A stretch of DNA of 64,000 nucleotides, from the NCBI GenBank assembly GCA_039698035.1, contig JBDKSW010000009.1, positions 1 to 64,000 of the forward strand, given 5' to 3'. Both the position numbers and the translations under genes were made by a program. Of the stretch, positions 55,801-64,000 are shown piece by piece (position 1 is the first letter of the stretch; every line of letters starts with the position of its first letter). Origin of the DNA: JAJFUI01 sp039698035 (GTDB taxonomy: Bacteria > Planctomycetota > Planctomycetia > Pirellulales > Thermoguttaceae). The notes beneath the pieces were generated by a model. It saw only the letters and a program-made list of their open reading frames with translations. It was not told where the DNA came from and searched no databases.

Positions 55801-56277
55801 ATGCGATCCATGAGCACACTACTCCTCTGCCTGGCGGCCGCGACGTTGGGAATCAACTACGGCTGGGAACGTCTGCCCCAAGGGGGCACGCAGTACATTA
55901 TCCAGCTCGACCCGCAATCGCTCGAGGCGCTTCGGGGCGGTCAGCCGTTGGAAAGCGACGTGCCGCCCAGTGCGGGCGAGGTCCGGTCGTATCGCATCGT
56001 GGTGGGCACGGCCCCGCTGCCGCATGACACGCCGCCCGAGCCGCTGAAAGCGCCGCCCGAGACACCGACGCCGCCTTCCCAGCCAACGTCGTCGTGGCTG
56101 CTGACGCTCCTGGCCCTGTTTGCCTCGCTGGGGGCGAACGTTTTTCTCGGTTGGGTCGCGCTCGGGCAGCGCCGCCGTTGTCGCGACAAGAACGAGAAAC
56201 GCGACATGGCCGAGAAAAAAGAACAACCGCCCTTGTCCTCAAAGATGCCCCGCGACCCTGCGCGGGAGCAGAAATAG
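55801..56277 (+). CDS. small membrane protein of unknown function
   Basis: A 158-aa protein with an N-terminal hydrophobic segment (STLLLCLAAATLGINYGW), an extracytoplasmic middle that reads QYIIQLDPQSLEALRGGQPL then VRSYRIVVGTAPLP, a Pro/Thr-rich linker, one membrane helix (SSWLLTLLALFASLGANVFLG, about residues 98-118) and a basic cytoplasmic tail. I know of no characterised homologue. Start is the ATG at 55801, or 55810 three codons later. It precedes pyrF by 21 bases and is probably in its transcript. Confidence 0.75.
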   Translation: MRSMSTLLLCLAAATLGINYGWERLPQGGTQYIIQLDPQSLEALRGGQPLESDVPPSAGEVRSYRIVVGTAPLPHDTPPEPLKAPPETPTPPSQPTSSWLLTLLALFASLGANVFLGWVALGQRRRCRDKNEKRDMAEKKEQPPLSSKMPRDPAREQK

Positions 56278-56298
56278 CTCGGAAAGGAACGCCGATCG

Positions 56299-57222
56299 AT
56301 GCTGCCCTTCGCTGAACGTCTGGACGCCGCCGTGCGTCGCTGCCGCAATCCCGTACTCGTCGGACTGGATCCGAGGGTCGAATGCCTGCCTGACGGTCTT
56401 CTGCCCGCCGGCGCTAAGACCAATGCCAGCGAGATCGCTGGCGCGGTCGGCCGTTTCTGTCGCGGCCTGATCGACGTGGTGGCCCCCTTGGTCCCGGCCG
56501 TCAAGCCGCAGGCGGCCTTCTTCGAGCAGCTTGGCCCGGCCGGCATGACGGTTCTTGCCGAGGTGATCGGCTACGCGGGGCAGAAGGGGCTCCTCGTCAT
56601 TCTCGACGGCAAACGCAACGACATCGGTTCGACCGCCGCCGCCTATGCCGATGGGATGCTCGGCTCGGCCGGTCAAAGCGTCTGGGGCGCCGACGCCGCC
56701 ACCGTCAGCCCCTATCTGGGCGACGACAGCCTGCAGCCGTTCATCGACGTGGCGATGCAACGCGCGGCCGGCATCTTCGTCCTCGTGAAGACATCGAACC
56801 CGGGCGGTCGCATGTTCCAGGACCTGACGGCCGACGGTCGGCCGCTCTACCGCCATGTGGCCGAGTACGTCGAAGCCCAGGCGGCCAAGACGGCCGGCCC
56901 GTGCGGCTTTGGGGCCGTCGGCGCGGTGGTCGGGGCAACCTATCCGGCGCAACTGGTCGAGCTCCGCGCGGCCATGCCTCACACGCTGTTCCTCGTGCCA
57001 GGCTTCGGCAGCCAGGGCGGCACGGCCCACGACGTGGCGGCCGCCTTCGACGCCGAAGGTCGCGGCGCGGTCGTCAACAATTCTCGCGGAATCATCTTCG
57101 CCCACGCCGGCAAACGCTACGCCGAGCGCTTCGGCGCGGCCCGCTGGCAAGAGGCCGTCGAGGCGGCCACGCGCGATATGATCGACCAACTTCGCGCCGA
57201 CACGCCCGCTGGAAAACTGTGA
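56299..57222 (+). CDS. pyrF: orotidine 5'-phosphate decarboxylase (type 2)
   Basis: PyrF removes CO2 from OMP to give UMP, the last step of pyrimidine synthesis. The 307-aa frame is of the longer, type 2 (ScPyrF-like) group, with VGLDPRVECLPDG and KPQAAFFEQLGPAG. The catalytic Lys-Asp array is in VILDGKRNDIGSTAAAYA, and GAVVGATYPAQLVELRAAMP and FLVPGFGSQGGTAHDV follow. Start is the ATG at 56299 with GGAAAGGAA upstream. It follows the small membrane protein gene and is followed by a REP-like element. Confidence 0.97.
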   Translation: MLPFAERLDAAVRRCRNPVLVGLDPRVECLPDGLLPAGAKTNASEIAGAVGRFCRGLIDVVAPLVPAVKPQAAFFEQLGPAGMTVLAEVIGYAGQKGLLVILDGKRNDIGSTAAAYADGMLGSAGQSVWGADAATVSPYLGDDSLQPFIDVAMQRAAGIFVLVKTSNPGGRMFQDLTADGRPLYRHVAEYVEAQAAKTAGPCGFGAVGAVVGATYPAQLVELRAAMPHTLFLVPGFGSQGGTAHDVAAAFDAEGRGAVVNNSRGIIFAHAGKRYAERFGAARWQEAVEAATRDMIDQLRADTPAGKL

Positions 57223-57231
57223 TCAGAGCCT

Positions 57232-57272
57232 CCCCTCGCCCGCTTGCGGGAGAGGGGCCAGGGGTGAGGGCG
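57232..57272 (+). repeat. REP-like palindrome, intergenic copy C
   Basis: The same element as 851-892 with few changes: CGCCCGCTTGCGGGAGAGG followed by GGCCAGGGGTGAGGGCGG. It lies 10 bases after pyrF and 8 bases before the end of the convergent ATPase gene. Confidence 0.75.
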
Positions 57273-57279
57273 GTTTGCT

Positions 57280-60200
57280 TCACTCCTCGCCCATCTCGTC
57301 CGAGTCGTCTTCCTCCCAAAGCGACTCGCCGTCTTGGTCGATAACGGCCGTCGCGGTCTCGTCCGGACGGTCGTCGTTCGGCTCTTCGACCTCGGGTTCC
57401 TCTTGGACCGCTGCACGCCGTGACTGGCGCGGACGTCGCTCGCGTTTCGGTTTTTCCTCGCTGGGGTGTTCGATTTGGACTACCAGCGGACCCGGCGAAG
57501 CGTTGTTCGGCAGCCGGCTGACCGGCGCTTTGAGCGACTTGAACAGTTTCAGGATGTGCTCGTGGCAGGTGAAGACGAGCAGTTGGTGGCCGGCGGCGGC
57601 GAAATCGCGCAGCACGGCGGCGGCTGCCTTCGCCCGATCGGCGTCGAAGTTCACCAGGACGTCGTCCAACACCAGCGGCAGCGAGGCGTCACGCCGGCTG
57701 TAAAGACCTGCCAACGCCAACCGGAGGCTGAGGAAAAGCTGCTCGCGCGTGCCGCGACTGAGCGATTCGACCGGCAGGGAATGCCCCTCGGCGTCGTCGA
57801 CTCGCAAGACGTGTTCGCCCAGCGGGGTCCACACGCGGATGTAACGCCCTTGCGTCAATCGGTCGAGATAGCCCGACGCCTCTTGAAGCGTTTCCGGCTG
57901 GCGTTCCTTTTCATAGGCCGTGCGGATGGCGTCCAGGACCGCGCAGGTCGCCGCCAAGACCTGCCACCGATGAAGCGCATCCTCGATCCGGCGTTCCACC
58001 ACGGACAGGTCCAATCGCTTCGAGGCCATGCGGTTGTCGGCCGCCAGGGCGTCCAGTTGCTCGTTGAGCCGGCCGCGGTTTTCCAAAAGCGCGGCAAGTT
58101 GCTCGCGGACGCCCGCGGCACGCTGTTGAAGCTCGCGACGCCGGCCTTCCAGCACGGGGCGATTGTTCGCCTCGATCTGCTCGGCGATGGCCGTCTCGGG
58201 GCAACGACCGGCTAACGCGGCCTCGATCTCGTGCGAGATTTGCTCGCGCTGCTGGTGCAACACGCCGGTCCGGGCGCACTCGAGCGCCCGCTGCCGAAAC
58301 TCCTGTTCGCTCTTGACGCCGGCCTCGATGAAGAGCGACTTGCGTCGATGCCTGAGCCGGCCGATGGCCTCTTCTCGCTTGGTCTGCACGCGGCGCGCCG
58401 TTCGCGACTGCCGCCGAAGGGCCTCGCGTCGCGCGGCTGCCGCCTGTTGGGCCGTGGCCGCCTCGACCAGCGTCCGGAGCATCGCCAGCGGATCGCGACC
58501 GGCCGTTGCGGAAGTTGCCGCGATCGGGACGCCCGCGTCGGCGGCAAGCTGCTCGATTCGCGTTGCCAACGAGTCGAGTTCCTGTCGCCGCCTGGCTAGC
58601 TCGTCCTGGTGCGAGGCCAGATCGCGCTGCCGCTGAGCGATCCGGTCTGCATGCGCGGCCAAGCGTCGCACCTGTCTGAGAGCGAGCGTTTCTGGCAATC
58701 CGGCCGCGACCAGCGCGGCGCGCCAGCGGTGCTTGGCGTGTCGAGCGGCGTCGGTCGCTTCGGTAACACGTTGCGCGGTCGCCTCGGCCTCCTGTCGGGC
58801 GGTTGTCGCACGCGCGCTGAGCGGCGTCAACCCGTCGAGCCCGGCCAGTTCCCGCTCGGCCGCCTGGAGTCGCACAGCCGTCGGACCGCCGCCGTGCGGC
58901 AGTTGCGAGTCCACCGCGTCGCGTTCCTGGGTCATCTGCTCGATTTGCGAGCGGAGCAGCTCGATCTGTTGTTGGCAGGCGTCAAGCTGCGCGGCGTTCG
59001 ACCGTTCGAGCATGATTTTGGCGAAGGCGGCCGCGCCGCTGCCGGCCAGTCCGAGGACGGCCAGCGTCCAGCCAATCGAGCCTGTCACGGTAGTCGGCAT
59101 CAGCAGTCCGGCCAAAATCAGGACCGCGCCGAAGACGAAAATCCCGCCCAAGCCGACGAGCACGCCAGCCGGGAGGAGTTGGCGTTCCGCAAGCTCGCGG
59201 TTCTTGTCTTCCAACTCCGTCTGGTGTCGCGTGAGTTGATTCAGTCGGCCTTCGATCTGCTCGCGCCGACGCAACAGCAAGACGACGTTGCCCGCCTGAT
59301 CGAGCGCGGCGGTCAGATCTTGCTGTTGATGAGCGGCCAACCCTGACCGCAGTTGCTCGGCCAGCGTGTCCGCGTTGGCGGCGGCCTCGTCGGCCGCTTG
59401 TCGCGATTTGTTCAGCCGCCCCTGGGTTTCTCGCAACTGTCGGGCCGGGCCTCGCAGCGACGCGAGTGTTCGGGCCGACGGCCAAGTCACCGTCACGGCG
59501 GAGCCCGCGCCGGCTGGTGCGGTGTCCGAGTTGCAAAGCCCGAGCCGCTGCGCTTCGCCGGCCAGCTCTTCGCCGAGCTTGGAGATTGTGCCCTCCAGGC
59601 CGACGAGCGTGTCCTTCAACTGGACGATCCAAGGCTCTTGTTCCTTCAGGGCCTCGATTCGGGCCGTCTGTCGCCACAAGGCATCGTTGACCGTCAGTCC
59701 GGCGAACTCGCGGCGCAGCCGGACGCGTGTCTCGGTCAACTCGTCGACGTGCCGCTGGTGCTTTTCGGTTGCGGCGACCAGCGCGTCGAGCCGTGCGATG
59801 GCGTCTTCCGGCATCGTCTTCGGCGGGCCAAACGCCGCAAGCTGTTCGTCGAGCGCCGCACGCTGGCGCCACGGGTCGTAGACCGCCAGCGCGGCCTCAA
59901 GCGTTCGTTCAAGCTGCTCGGTCCGGTTGGCCTCTTCTTCGAGAAGGACAATCTCGCCGTGCAGTTGGTTCCGCTCGGTGGCCAGATGGCCGTAGCGGTG
60001 GCCGATCGTGGCCACCTCCTGAATCTCTACGCGAAGCTTCTCGTGCTCGGCCAGCAGTTGCACCGCCTGGCACGGACCGCCGGTCGCGTCGAGGATCCGG
60101 TTTCTCGACGCTTCGAGCTCTCGCAGGACCTCGACCAACGACACGCGATCCAAGCCGGCCGTCAGGCTGTAGAGCATCTCGGCGGCCGCCGTATCGCTGA

Positions 60201-60621
60201 GCGTGGCCAACTCCTGCACTTCTCGAAGGCCCACGGCGAAGACGTTGTTGAAGACGGCGTCATCGACGTTCGACAGCAGCGTGCCCAAGAAGTGCTCTCC
60301 CTGCCGGGTGCCGTCGGCCGCGTCGAGCAGCAAGCGCTCGCCCGGCGAGCCGTCGTCGGACGTCACGTGCCGCGAGACTCGATAGCGGCCATGCTGTCCG
60401 TTGACCTCGATCGAGCCGCCGCCTCGGCCGCCATGCACGGGCGGCAAGTAACGACGTCGCTCGCCGGAAAACCCGTAGAGGATCGAGCGGATGAACTCCA
60501 AGAGCGTTGTTTTTCCCGCCTCGTTGGGACCGTAGAAGACGTTGATCGTGTCGCCCAGCCGCTGGATGCGCAGCCCGGTCCAAACCCCAAAGCCGTCCAC
60601 GTCGAGGTCGGTGATCCTCAT
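57280..60621 (-). CDS. YhaN/SbcC-like coiled-coil AAA ATPase with central membrane helices
   Basis: A 1113-aa ATPase with the SMC/Rad50 layout. Walker A is FYGPNEAGKTTLLEFI (residues 29-44). Long coiled coils flank a centre holding two hydrophobic helices, at about 484-508 (LVGLGGIFVFGAVLILAGLL) and 512-536. The C-terminal signature is LSRGTREQLFLSLRLAL and Walker B LPLVLDDVLVNFDADRAK. The membrane helices at the position of the Rad50 hook are a feature of YhaN-type proteins and imply membrane attachment. The tail is acidic. It overlaps the phosphoesterase stop by ATGA, so the two are made together and probably form a complex. The metal-dependent partner is degraded, which questions a nuclease role. 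Confidence 0.92.
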   Translation of the reverse strand: MRITDLDVDGFGVWTGLRIQRLGDTINVFYGPNEAGKTTLLEFIRSILYGFSGERRRYLPPVHGGRGGGSIEVNGQHGRYRVSRHVTSDDGSPGERLLLDAADGTRQGEHFLGTLLSNVDDAVFNNVFAVGLREVQELATLSDTAAAEMLYSLTAGLDRVSLVEVLRELEASRNRILDATGGPCQAVQLLAEHEKLRVEIQEVATIGHRYGHLATERNQLHGEIVLLEEEANRTEQLERTLEAALAVYDPWRQRAALDEQLAAFGPPKTMPEDAIARLDALVAATEKHQRHVDELTETRVRLRREFAGLTVNDALWRQTARIEALKEQEPWIVQLKDTLVGLEGTISKLGEELAGEAQRLGLCNSDTAPAGAGSAVTVTWPSARTLASLRGPARQLRETQGRLNKSRQAADEAAANADTLAEQLRSGLAAHQQQDLTAALDQAGNVVLLLRRREQIEGRLNQLTRHQTELEDKNRELAERQLLPAGVLVGLGGIFVFGAVLILAGLLMPTTVTGSIGWTLAVLGLAGSGAAAFAKIMLERSNAAQLDACQQQIELLRSQIEQMTQERDAVDSQLPHGGGPTAVRLQAAERELAGLDGLTPLSARATTARQEAEATAQRVTEATDAARHAKHRWRAALVAAGLPETLALRQVRRLAAHADRIAQRQRDLASHQDELARRRQELDSLATRIEQLAADAGVPIAATSATAGRDPLAMLRTLVEAATAQQAAAARREALRRQSRTARRVQTKREEAIGRLRHRRKSLFIEAGVKSEQEFRQRALECARTGVLHQQREQISHEIEAALAGRCPETAIAEQIEANNRPVLEGRRRELQQRAAGVREQLAALLENRGRLNEQLDALAADNRMASKRLDLSVVERRIEDALHRWQVLAATCAVLDAIRTAYEKERQPETLQEASGYLDRLTQGRYIRVWTPLGEHVLRVDDAEGHSLPVESLSRGTREQLFLSLRLALAGLYSRRDASLPLVLDDVLVNFDADRAKAAAAVLRDFAAAGHQLLVFTCHEHILKLFKSLKAPVSRLPNNASPGPLVVQIEHPSEEKPKRERRPRQSRRAAVQEEPEVEEPNDDRPDETATAVIDQDGESLWEEDDSDEMGEE

Positions 60622-61880
60622 GGGTTAGGCTCCTCGCCGGTCAGTAGGTCGGCGCCCAGCGCGGCCGCCTCGCGGAGCACCGCGTCGCGCACGTGGGCAT
60701 CCTGAAGGGCCACGGCTGCGGCCAGCGTCCCGGCCCGGTGCGGCTCCGACAAGTACGGATCGAAGTCGATCGGCGCGGCCGGATTCATTTGCAGTTGCCG
60801 GATCTCGCGGAGGAACTCGCCGCGAATTGTCTCCTGCACGTACCATTCGGGCGGCAGCGTGTCGGCCATCTCCAATTCGATCGACAGACTCCAGACCGGC
60901 GGCGCCCGATGACCGTAATCGGCCTGGAGCGCTGCGAGCAGGTCCGAGGCCAGCCTGCCACGCCGCAACGGCGACAACAGCGGTCCACGGCCGGCCACTG
61001 TCCACGACACCAGCAGCGGCGTCGTCGGCATCGCTTCGGTGAGCGAGTTGAGCCGCTCGCGGAACTGCGTCTCGAGCTGCTGGCTCGTCGTGTCGTCGTC
61101 GATCGGCACGCGTTGGCTTATCCAACGGGCGGCGTCGGTCGGAATCAGACTGGTCCGGACCTGCCGCTGGGCGTCCACTTGGACCAGCGTGCAGCCGTGA
61201 ACGCCGCTCTCCTGGGGCCGACGGCCCTGGGGCGTGCCGCAATAGTGGATCACCACGGGCCCGCCGAGCGGCGTGGTCCGATCGTGCCGGCCGCCCAGCG
61301 CCCAGTACTGAACCGCACGCGACTGGAACGCGGGCGGCTCGGCCTCGCCGTGAACCACGCCAATCGTGAACAGGCCGTCACGGTCGGAGGCGGCGTTCGG
61401 TTGGCCGACGTTCGTTGGGGGGAAATCGTCGAGCCGCCAAGAGCGTTGCGGATCGCAACTGGTCCCAATGAGCCGCGCCAGCGGTCCGGACTCGCCCTCG
61501 ACCAGCAGGCTCTCGACACGCCCCGTCGGAAAGAAATGGACGTTTGCGGGCAGCTTGACCACGGCCGGCCAAACCTCGGGCGGGTCGATCGGCGACCCGG
61601 CCCAATAGACGCCAATGCGGGCCGAGGCAAGACGCGCGAATTGCTCGGCCAACCAAAGCGGGCCTCGCGGTCCCGTGTCCGACGGGACGACAATGCCGCC
61701 GCCAAGCACGACGAAATCGGCCTCCTCGGCCAACGCCGCGTCAAAAACCTGACGCGCCGCCGTGTACGGGGCCTCCAGAAATAGCTCTCGCAGGTGATCG
61801 GGCACCTCGGCCACGCCCATCAACGGCCGTTCCAAATGAAAGTCGCTCGCATGGACGAAGCGAAAAGGGCTATTGGACAT
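60618..61880 (-). CDS. SbcD/YhaM-type metallophosphoesterase with degraded active site
   Basis: A 420-aa member of the SbcD-like calcineurin-type phosphoesterase family, partner of the ATPase gene after it. The first motif is intact (HASDFHLERP, Asp13 and His15). The second motif GDxxD reads VVLGGGIVVPSD (Gly61 for Asp). The GNH(D/E) motif reads WAGSPIDPP (no Asn or His). The later His177 (GVVHGE) is present, but GHxH is GGRHD. Several metal ligands are therefore missing. Such a protein would be a scaffold, or use another chemistry, rather than an Mn-dependent nuclease. The C-terminal half is the usual capping region. Start is the ATG at 61880. Confidence 0.88.
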   Translation of the reverse strand: MSNSPFRFVHASDFHLERPLMGVAEVPDHLRELFLEAPYTAARQVFDAALAEEADFVVLGGGIVVPSDTGPRGPLWLAEQFARLASARIGVYWAGSPIDPPEVWPAVVKLPANVHFFPTGRVESLLVEGESGPLARLIGTSCDPQRSWRLDDFPPTNVGQPNAASDRDGLFTIGVVHGEAEPPAFQSRAVQYWALGGRHDRTTPLGGPVVIHYCGTPQGRRPQESGVHGCTLVQVDAQRQVRTSLIPTDAARWISQRVPIDDDTTSQQLETQFRERLNSLTEAMPTTPLLVSWTVAGRGPLLSPLRRGRLASDLLAALQADYGHRAPPVWSLSIELEMADTLPPEWYVQETIRGEFLREIRQLQMNPAAPIDFDPYLSEPHRAGTLAAAVALQDAHVRDAVLREAAALGADLLTGEEPNP

Positions 61881-62119
61881 GCGGATACCTCCATGCGCGT
61901 GAACCGCACCAGTTTAGCGACAATCCAGATAATTTGGGATGGGTTTTCCGGCTTGTCGACAGAAATTCCGTCGGTTGCTGCGAAAGGGACTCGATTGCGG
62001 TCCGGGACGAGCGTCTGGAGAGAGGACCAGAGAAACGGCCCGCCGTCGCCCTGGGGCCAGGTTGCCGCGGCCCTTGGCAGGATATAGGATAGGCCGTTTT
62101 GCCATTTGCCGAGATGCCC

Positions 62120-63112
62120 ATGTCTCAGCCGAAGCCGTTGACGCCCACCGCCGATGCTCGCCCCCCGTTTTTCGTGGGAGTTGATCTGGGGGCGACCGCA
62201 ATTGTCGCCGGCCTGTTCGATGATGCCGGATGTCCGTTGGCCCGGAGCATTCTTGCCGAAAGGCCTGACCATCGGTCAGAAGGGGCGGCCGATCAGACGG
62301 CCAGGGCCGTGGCCGAAGCCCTCCGAAAGGCCGGCCTCGAACCGTCGGCCATCGCCCGGCTCGGAGTTAGCGCGCCTGCCTCGCGGGAGGATGGGCCCGC
62401 GATTGCCGCTGGAGTGAATCGACGTTGCGGCCTTCCGGTCACGTTTGCCGACAGCATCGACGCGGCCGCCTATGGCGAGTTCTGGATCGGCGCCGGACGC
62501 GGCTTCCACAGCTTGGTGCTTCTGAATCTCGACACGCACATCGACTGCGGCATCATTGTCGATCGCCTGTCGCTCGACGATCAGCATCGCCGCGGCGCGG
62601 AATGCGGCCATCTGCTGATTGACAGCTTGCCGACGGCCCGGCTTTGCTGCTGCGGCCAGCGAGGACATTTCAATGCGTATGGCAGCGTCACGGCCGTGAT
62701 CGAGCGGGCCCGCGAGGCCGTCGAGGCGGGCCGTGCCAGTCTGCTGCGGACAAACCTGGATGGCGGTCAACCGCTCTCGCTCGAGCTGCTGCGCGAGGCG
62801 GCCGACGGCGGAGATCCCTTGGCCTTGGAAATCATCGCTGAAACGGCCCGATCCGTCGCCGTTGGCATCACGTCGCTCTTGCACACGGTCGACCCAAGCG
62901 GCGTGCTGCTTGCCGGGCCGTTGACGTTCGGCGGCAGCCCAACCGCGCTCGGACGACGTTTCCTCGGGTGGGTTCGCGAGGAGATTGCCCACAGGGCTTT
63001 CCCGCTGTTGGCCGAGCGGACTGTAATCGACTTTGCCGTGTTGGGTGAAGACGCCCGGCATACGGGCGCCGCTGGCCTCGCAAGAAAGCATTCACTTTCG
63101 GACGTCGCGTGA
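62120..63112 (+). CDS. atypical ROK-family protein
   Basis: A 330-aa protein of the ROK (repressor, ORF, sugar kinase) family. The nucleotide-binding start FFVGVDLGATAIVAGLFDD is clear, as is the zinc-motif region. Key positions differ: the catalytic Asp of the ENDANAAA motif is Ser112 (FADSIDAAAYGE), the GTGIGGG loop reads LDTHIDCG, and the CxCGxxGC zinc motif ends in His183 (CCCGQRGHF). It may be a catalytically weak or inactive sugar-kinase relative, or use another substrate. No DNA-binding helix-turn-helix is present at the N-terminus. Start is ATG 62120 or 62114; the frame opens at a TTG at 62099. Divergent from the phosphoesterase gene. Confidence 0.85.
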   Translation: MSQPKPLTPTADARPPFFVGVDLGATAIVAGLFDDAGCPLARSILAERPDHRSEGAADQTARAVAEALRKAGLEPSAIARLGVSAPASREDGPAIAAGVNRRCGLPVTFADSIDAAAYGEFWIGAGRGFHSLVLLNLDTHIDCGIIVDRLSLDDQHRRGAECGHLLIDSLPTARLCCCGQRGHFNAYGSVTAVIERAREAVEAGRASLLRTNLDGGQPLSLELLREAADGGDPLALEIIAETARSVAVGITSLLHTVDPSGVLLAGPLTFGGSPTALGRRFLGWVREEIAHRAFPLLAERTVIDFAVLGEDARHTGAAGLARKHSLSDVA

Positions 63113-63197
63113 ATCGGCGTCGTCCGCTGGCCCTTGGAGAAAGAGGGCTTGGGGGACGGGGCAGGATTGCGCGCAGAAGGCGGTGCGATTTCGGCCG

Positions 63198-63734
63198 CTA
63201 CCGAATGCCCGTGCTCGGATAAATGGGCATCTGGCCATCCGTCGGCCAACCGACTGCGGGGGCTGGCCTGTCGCGGTCGATGGGCGGAAGCCGCCGAACG
63301 CCGCCGCCCAGATCGCCATTGCTGGTTGCGGAGACGGCCGACACGGGCACGAGAGGCTTTTCGGCGTTCGGCAACGACACAGACTCGTTTGCCGCGACCT
63401 TTGGTTTTTCCGCCGGATCCGCCACGGTCGCCGTCGGCTCGGCGATTTCACGGGCCATGTCAGGCACCGGTTTGACGTCCACCTTCGGGATCGGGGCCGC
63501 CGAACGGCCTGTCGCGACGTCCACCGGGCTGTCTTTCTCGGACTTGGCAATATCTGCCGGCAAGTCCGCTGGGGCCGGCAATGCGGTGGGCGCGGTCTGC
63601 GGCGAATCGCCCGACGGAACCGCGGCCAAGGTCGTGCCAACCATGTCCGAGACGACCGGATAACGGATCGTGTTGAAGCCGATCGACCCGGCGGCCAACA
63701 CCAGTCCGGTTATCGTGGCAGCCGCTTTAGGCAT
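63198..63734 (-). CDS. exported Pro/Ala-rich hypothetical protein
   Basis: A 178-aa protein with an N-terminal export-type hydrophobic segment (AAATITGLVLAAGSIGFNTI) and a long Pro/Ala/Val-rich, probably disordered body. It closes with a distinct motif, LGGGVRRLPPIDRDRP, then YPSTGIR at the very end. The closing motif suggests an interaction tail, but no function is known. GGGAGAGG lies seven to ten bases before the ATG at 63734; a GTG precedes it. It converges on the ROK gene, 85 bases away. Confidence 0.75.
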   Translation of the reverse strand: MPKAAATITGLVLAAGSIGFNTIRYPVVSDMVGTTLAAVPSGDSPQTAPTALPAPADLPADIAKSEKDSPVDVATGRSAAPIPKVDVKPVPDMAREIAEPTATVADPAEKPKVAANESVSLPNAEKPLVPVSAVSATSNGDLGGGVRRLPPIDRDRPAPAVGWPTDGQMPIYPSTGIR

Positions 63735-64000
63735 CACATCCTCTCCCGATTCGTTTCAACATCCGCTTGCGTGAAAAACCATACACCGTGCCGAGCGTCG
63801 GGCAAGCGGGAACCGGCGTCCTACGGACAAAAGCCCCGTGAGACTTGAAGGCCCAGACCGGTCCGGCAAAGCCTACGGGCCCGTGGCGTTTCTGCGATAA
63901 AAGATGACGAATGAAGGGTGAACGCCAGACGCGACCGGTTCTGCCGAAAAGGAGAGCTCGCGGTCCAGGAATGCATTCGGCGAGCGCTTGCCGCACAATC

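Noticed and set aside
63738..64000. Minus-strand 89-codon frame at the right edge
   Set aside because: No motif, no ribosome-binding site, and composition like other shadow frames.

Overview
The window is 64 kb of GC-rich, gene-dense bacterial chromosome and reads as a planctomycete, most likely of the Pirellulales type. The evidence is a DUF1559 prepilin-like protein with the FTLVELLVVI leader, a Tat-exported Gfo/Idh/MocA oxidoreductase, many secreted or lipid-anchored hypothetical proteins, and core genes scattered in small groups. I recognised no rRNA, tRNA, CRISPR array, transposase, integrase or phage gene. The content looks like ordinary core chromosome with lineage-specific genes mixed in.

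Layout. 0.2-4.5 kb: a PEBP lipoprotein, a DUF434 protein, a CinA-like/nucleotidyltransferase fusion, and folC converging on it. 4.6-9.4 kb: a three-gene ABC-exporter operon (ATPase, permease with a large extracytoplasmic insert, membrane-anchored partner) behind a good sigma70-type promoter. 9.5-15.2 kb: a co-directional run rpmE, prfA, prmC, pgl, pabB-pabC fusion, pabA, joining translation termination (RF1 and its methylase) to p-aminobenzoate synthesis. 15.2-24.9 kb: zinc-ribbon membrane protein, four-PAS hybrid histidine kinase, CPBP protease, a 951-aa three-domain hydrolase, a PilZ-like protein and a lipoprotein. 24.9-31.8 kb: a stand-alone NuoF/HydB-like flavo-iron-sulfur subunit, recA, and a fused ResB-CcsA cytochrome c assembly protein. 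32-37.9 kb: small lipoprotein, gcvPB with a LipM-type lipoyl gene, FHA protein with a coupled 86-aa protein, basic protein, TPR lipoprotein. 38-46.2 kb: DUF1559 protein, His/Cys-rich secreted protein, RmlD-like reductase, lipoprotein, bifunctional nuclease, phosphodiesterase, two BON proteins, argG. 46.4-55.7 kb: Gfo/Idh/MocA protein, a 1344-aa exported protein, and a membrane/glycosyltransferase operon. 55.8-63.7 kb: small membrane protein, pyrF, a YhaN/SbcC-like ATPase coupled to an SbcD-like protein with a degraded active site, an atypical ROK protein and an exported Pro-rich protein.

The most unusual signals are: (1) a dispersed REP-like palindrome present between genes and also in frame inside folC, with related hairpins in the ResB-CcsA gene and in the CinA/nucleotidyltransferase linker; (2) the ATPase/phosphoesterase pair whose phosphoesterase lacks several metal ligands; (3) unusual fusions, namely CinA-like plus nucleotidyltransferase, alpha/beta hydrolase plus C45-like acyltransferase, and PabB plus PabC; (4) a HydB/NuoF-like subunit with no partner genes nearby. 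I found no clear defence island or complete new multi-gene system. The ATPase/phosphoesterase pair is the best candidate for unexplained biology.
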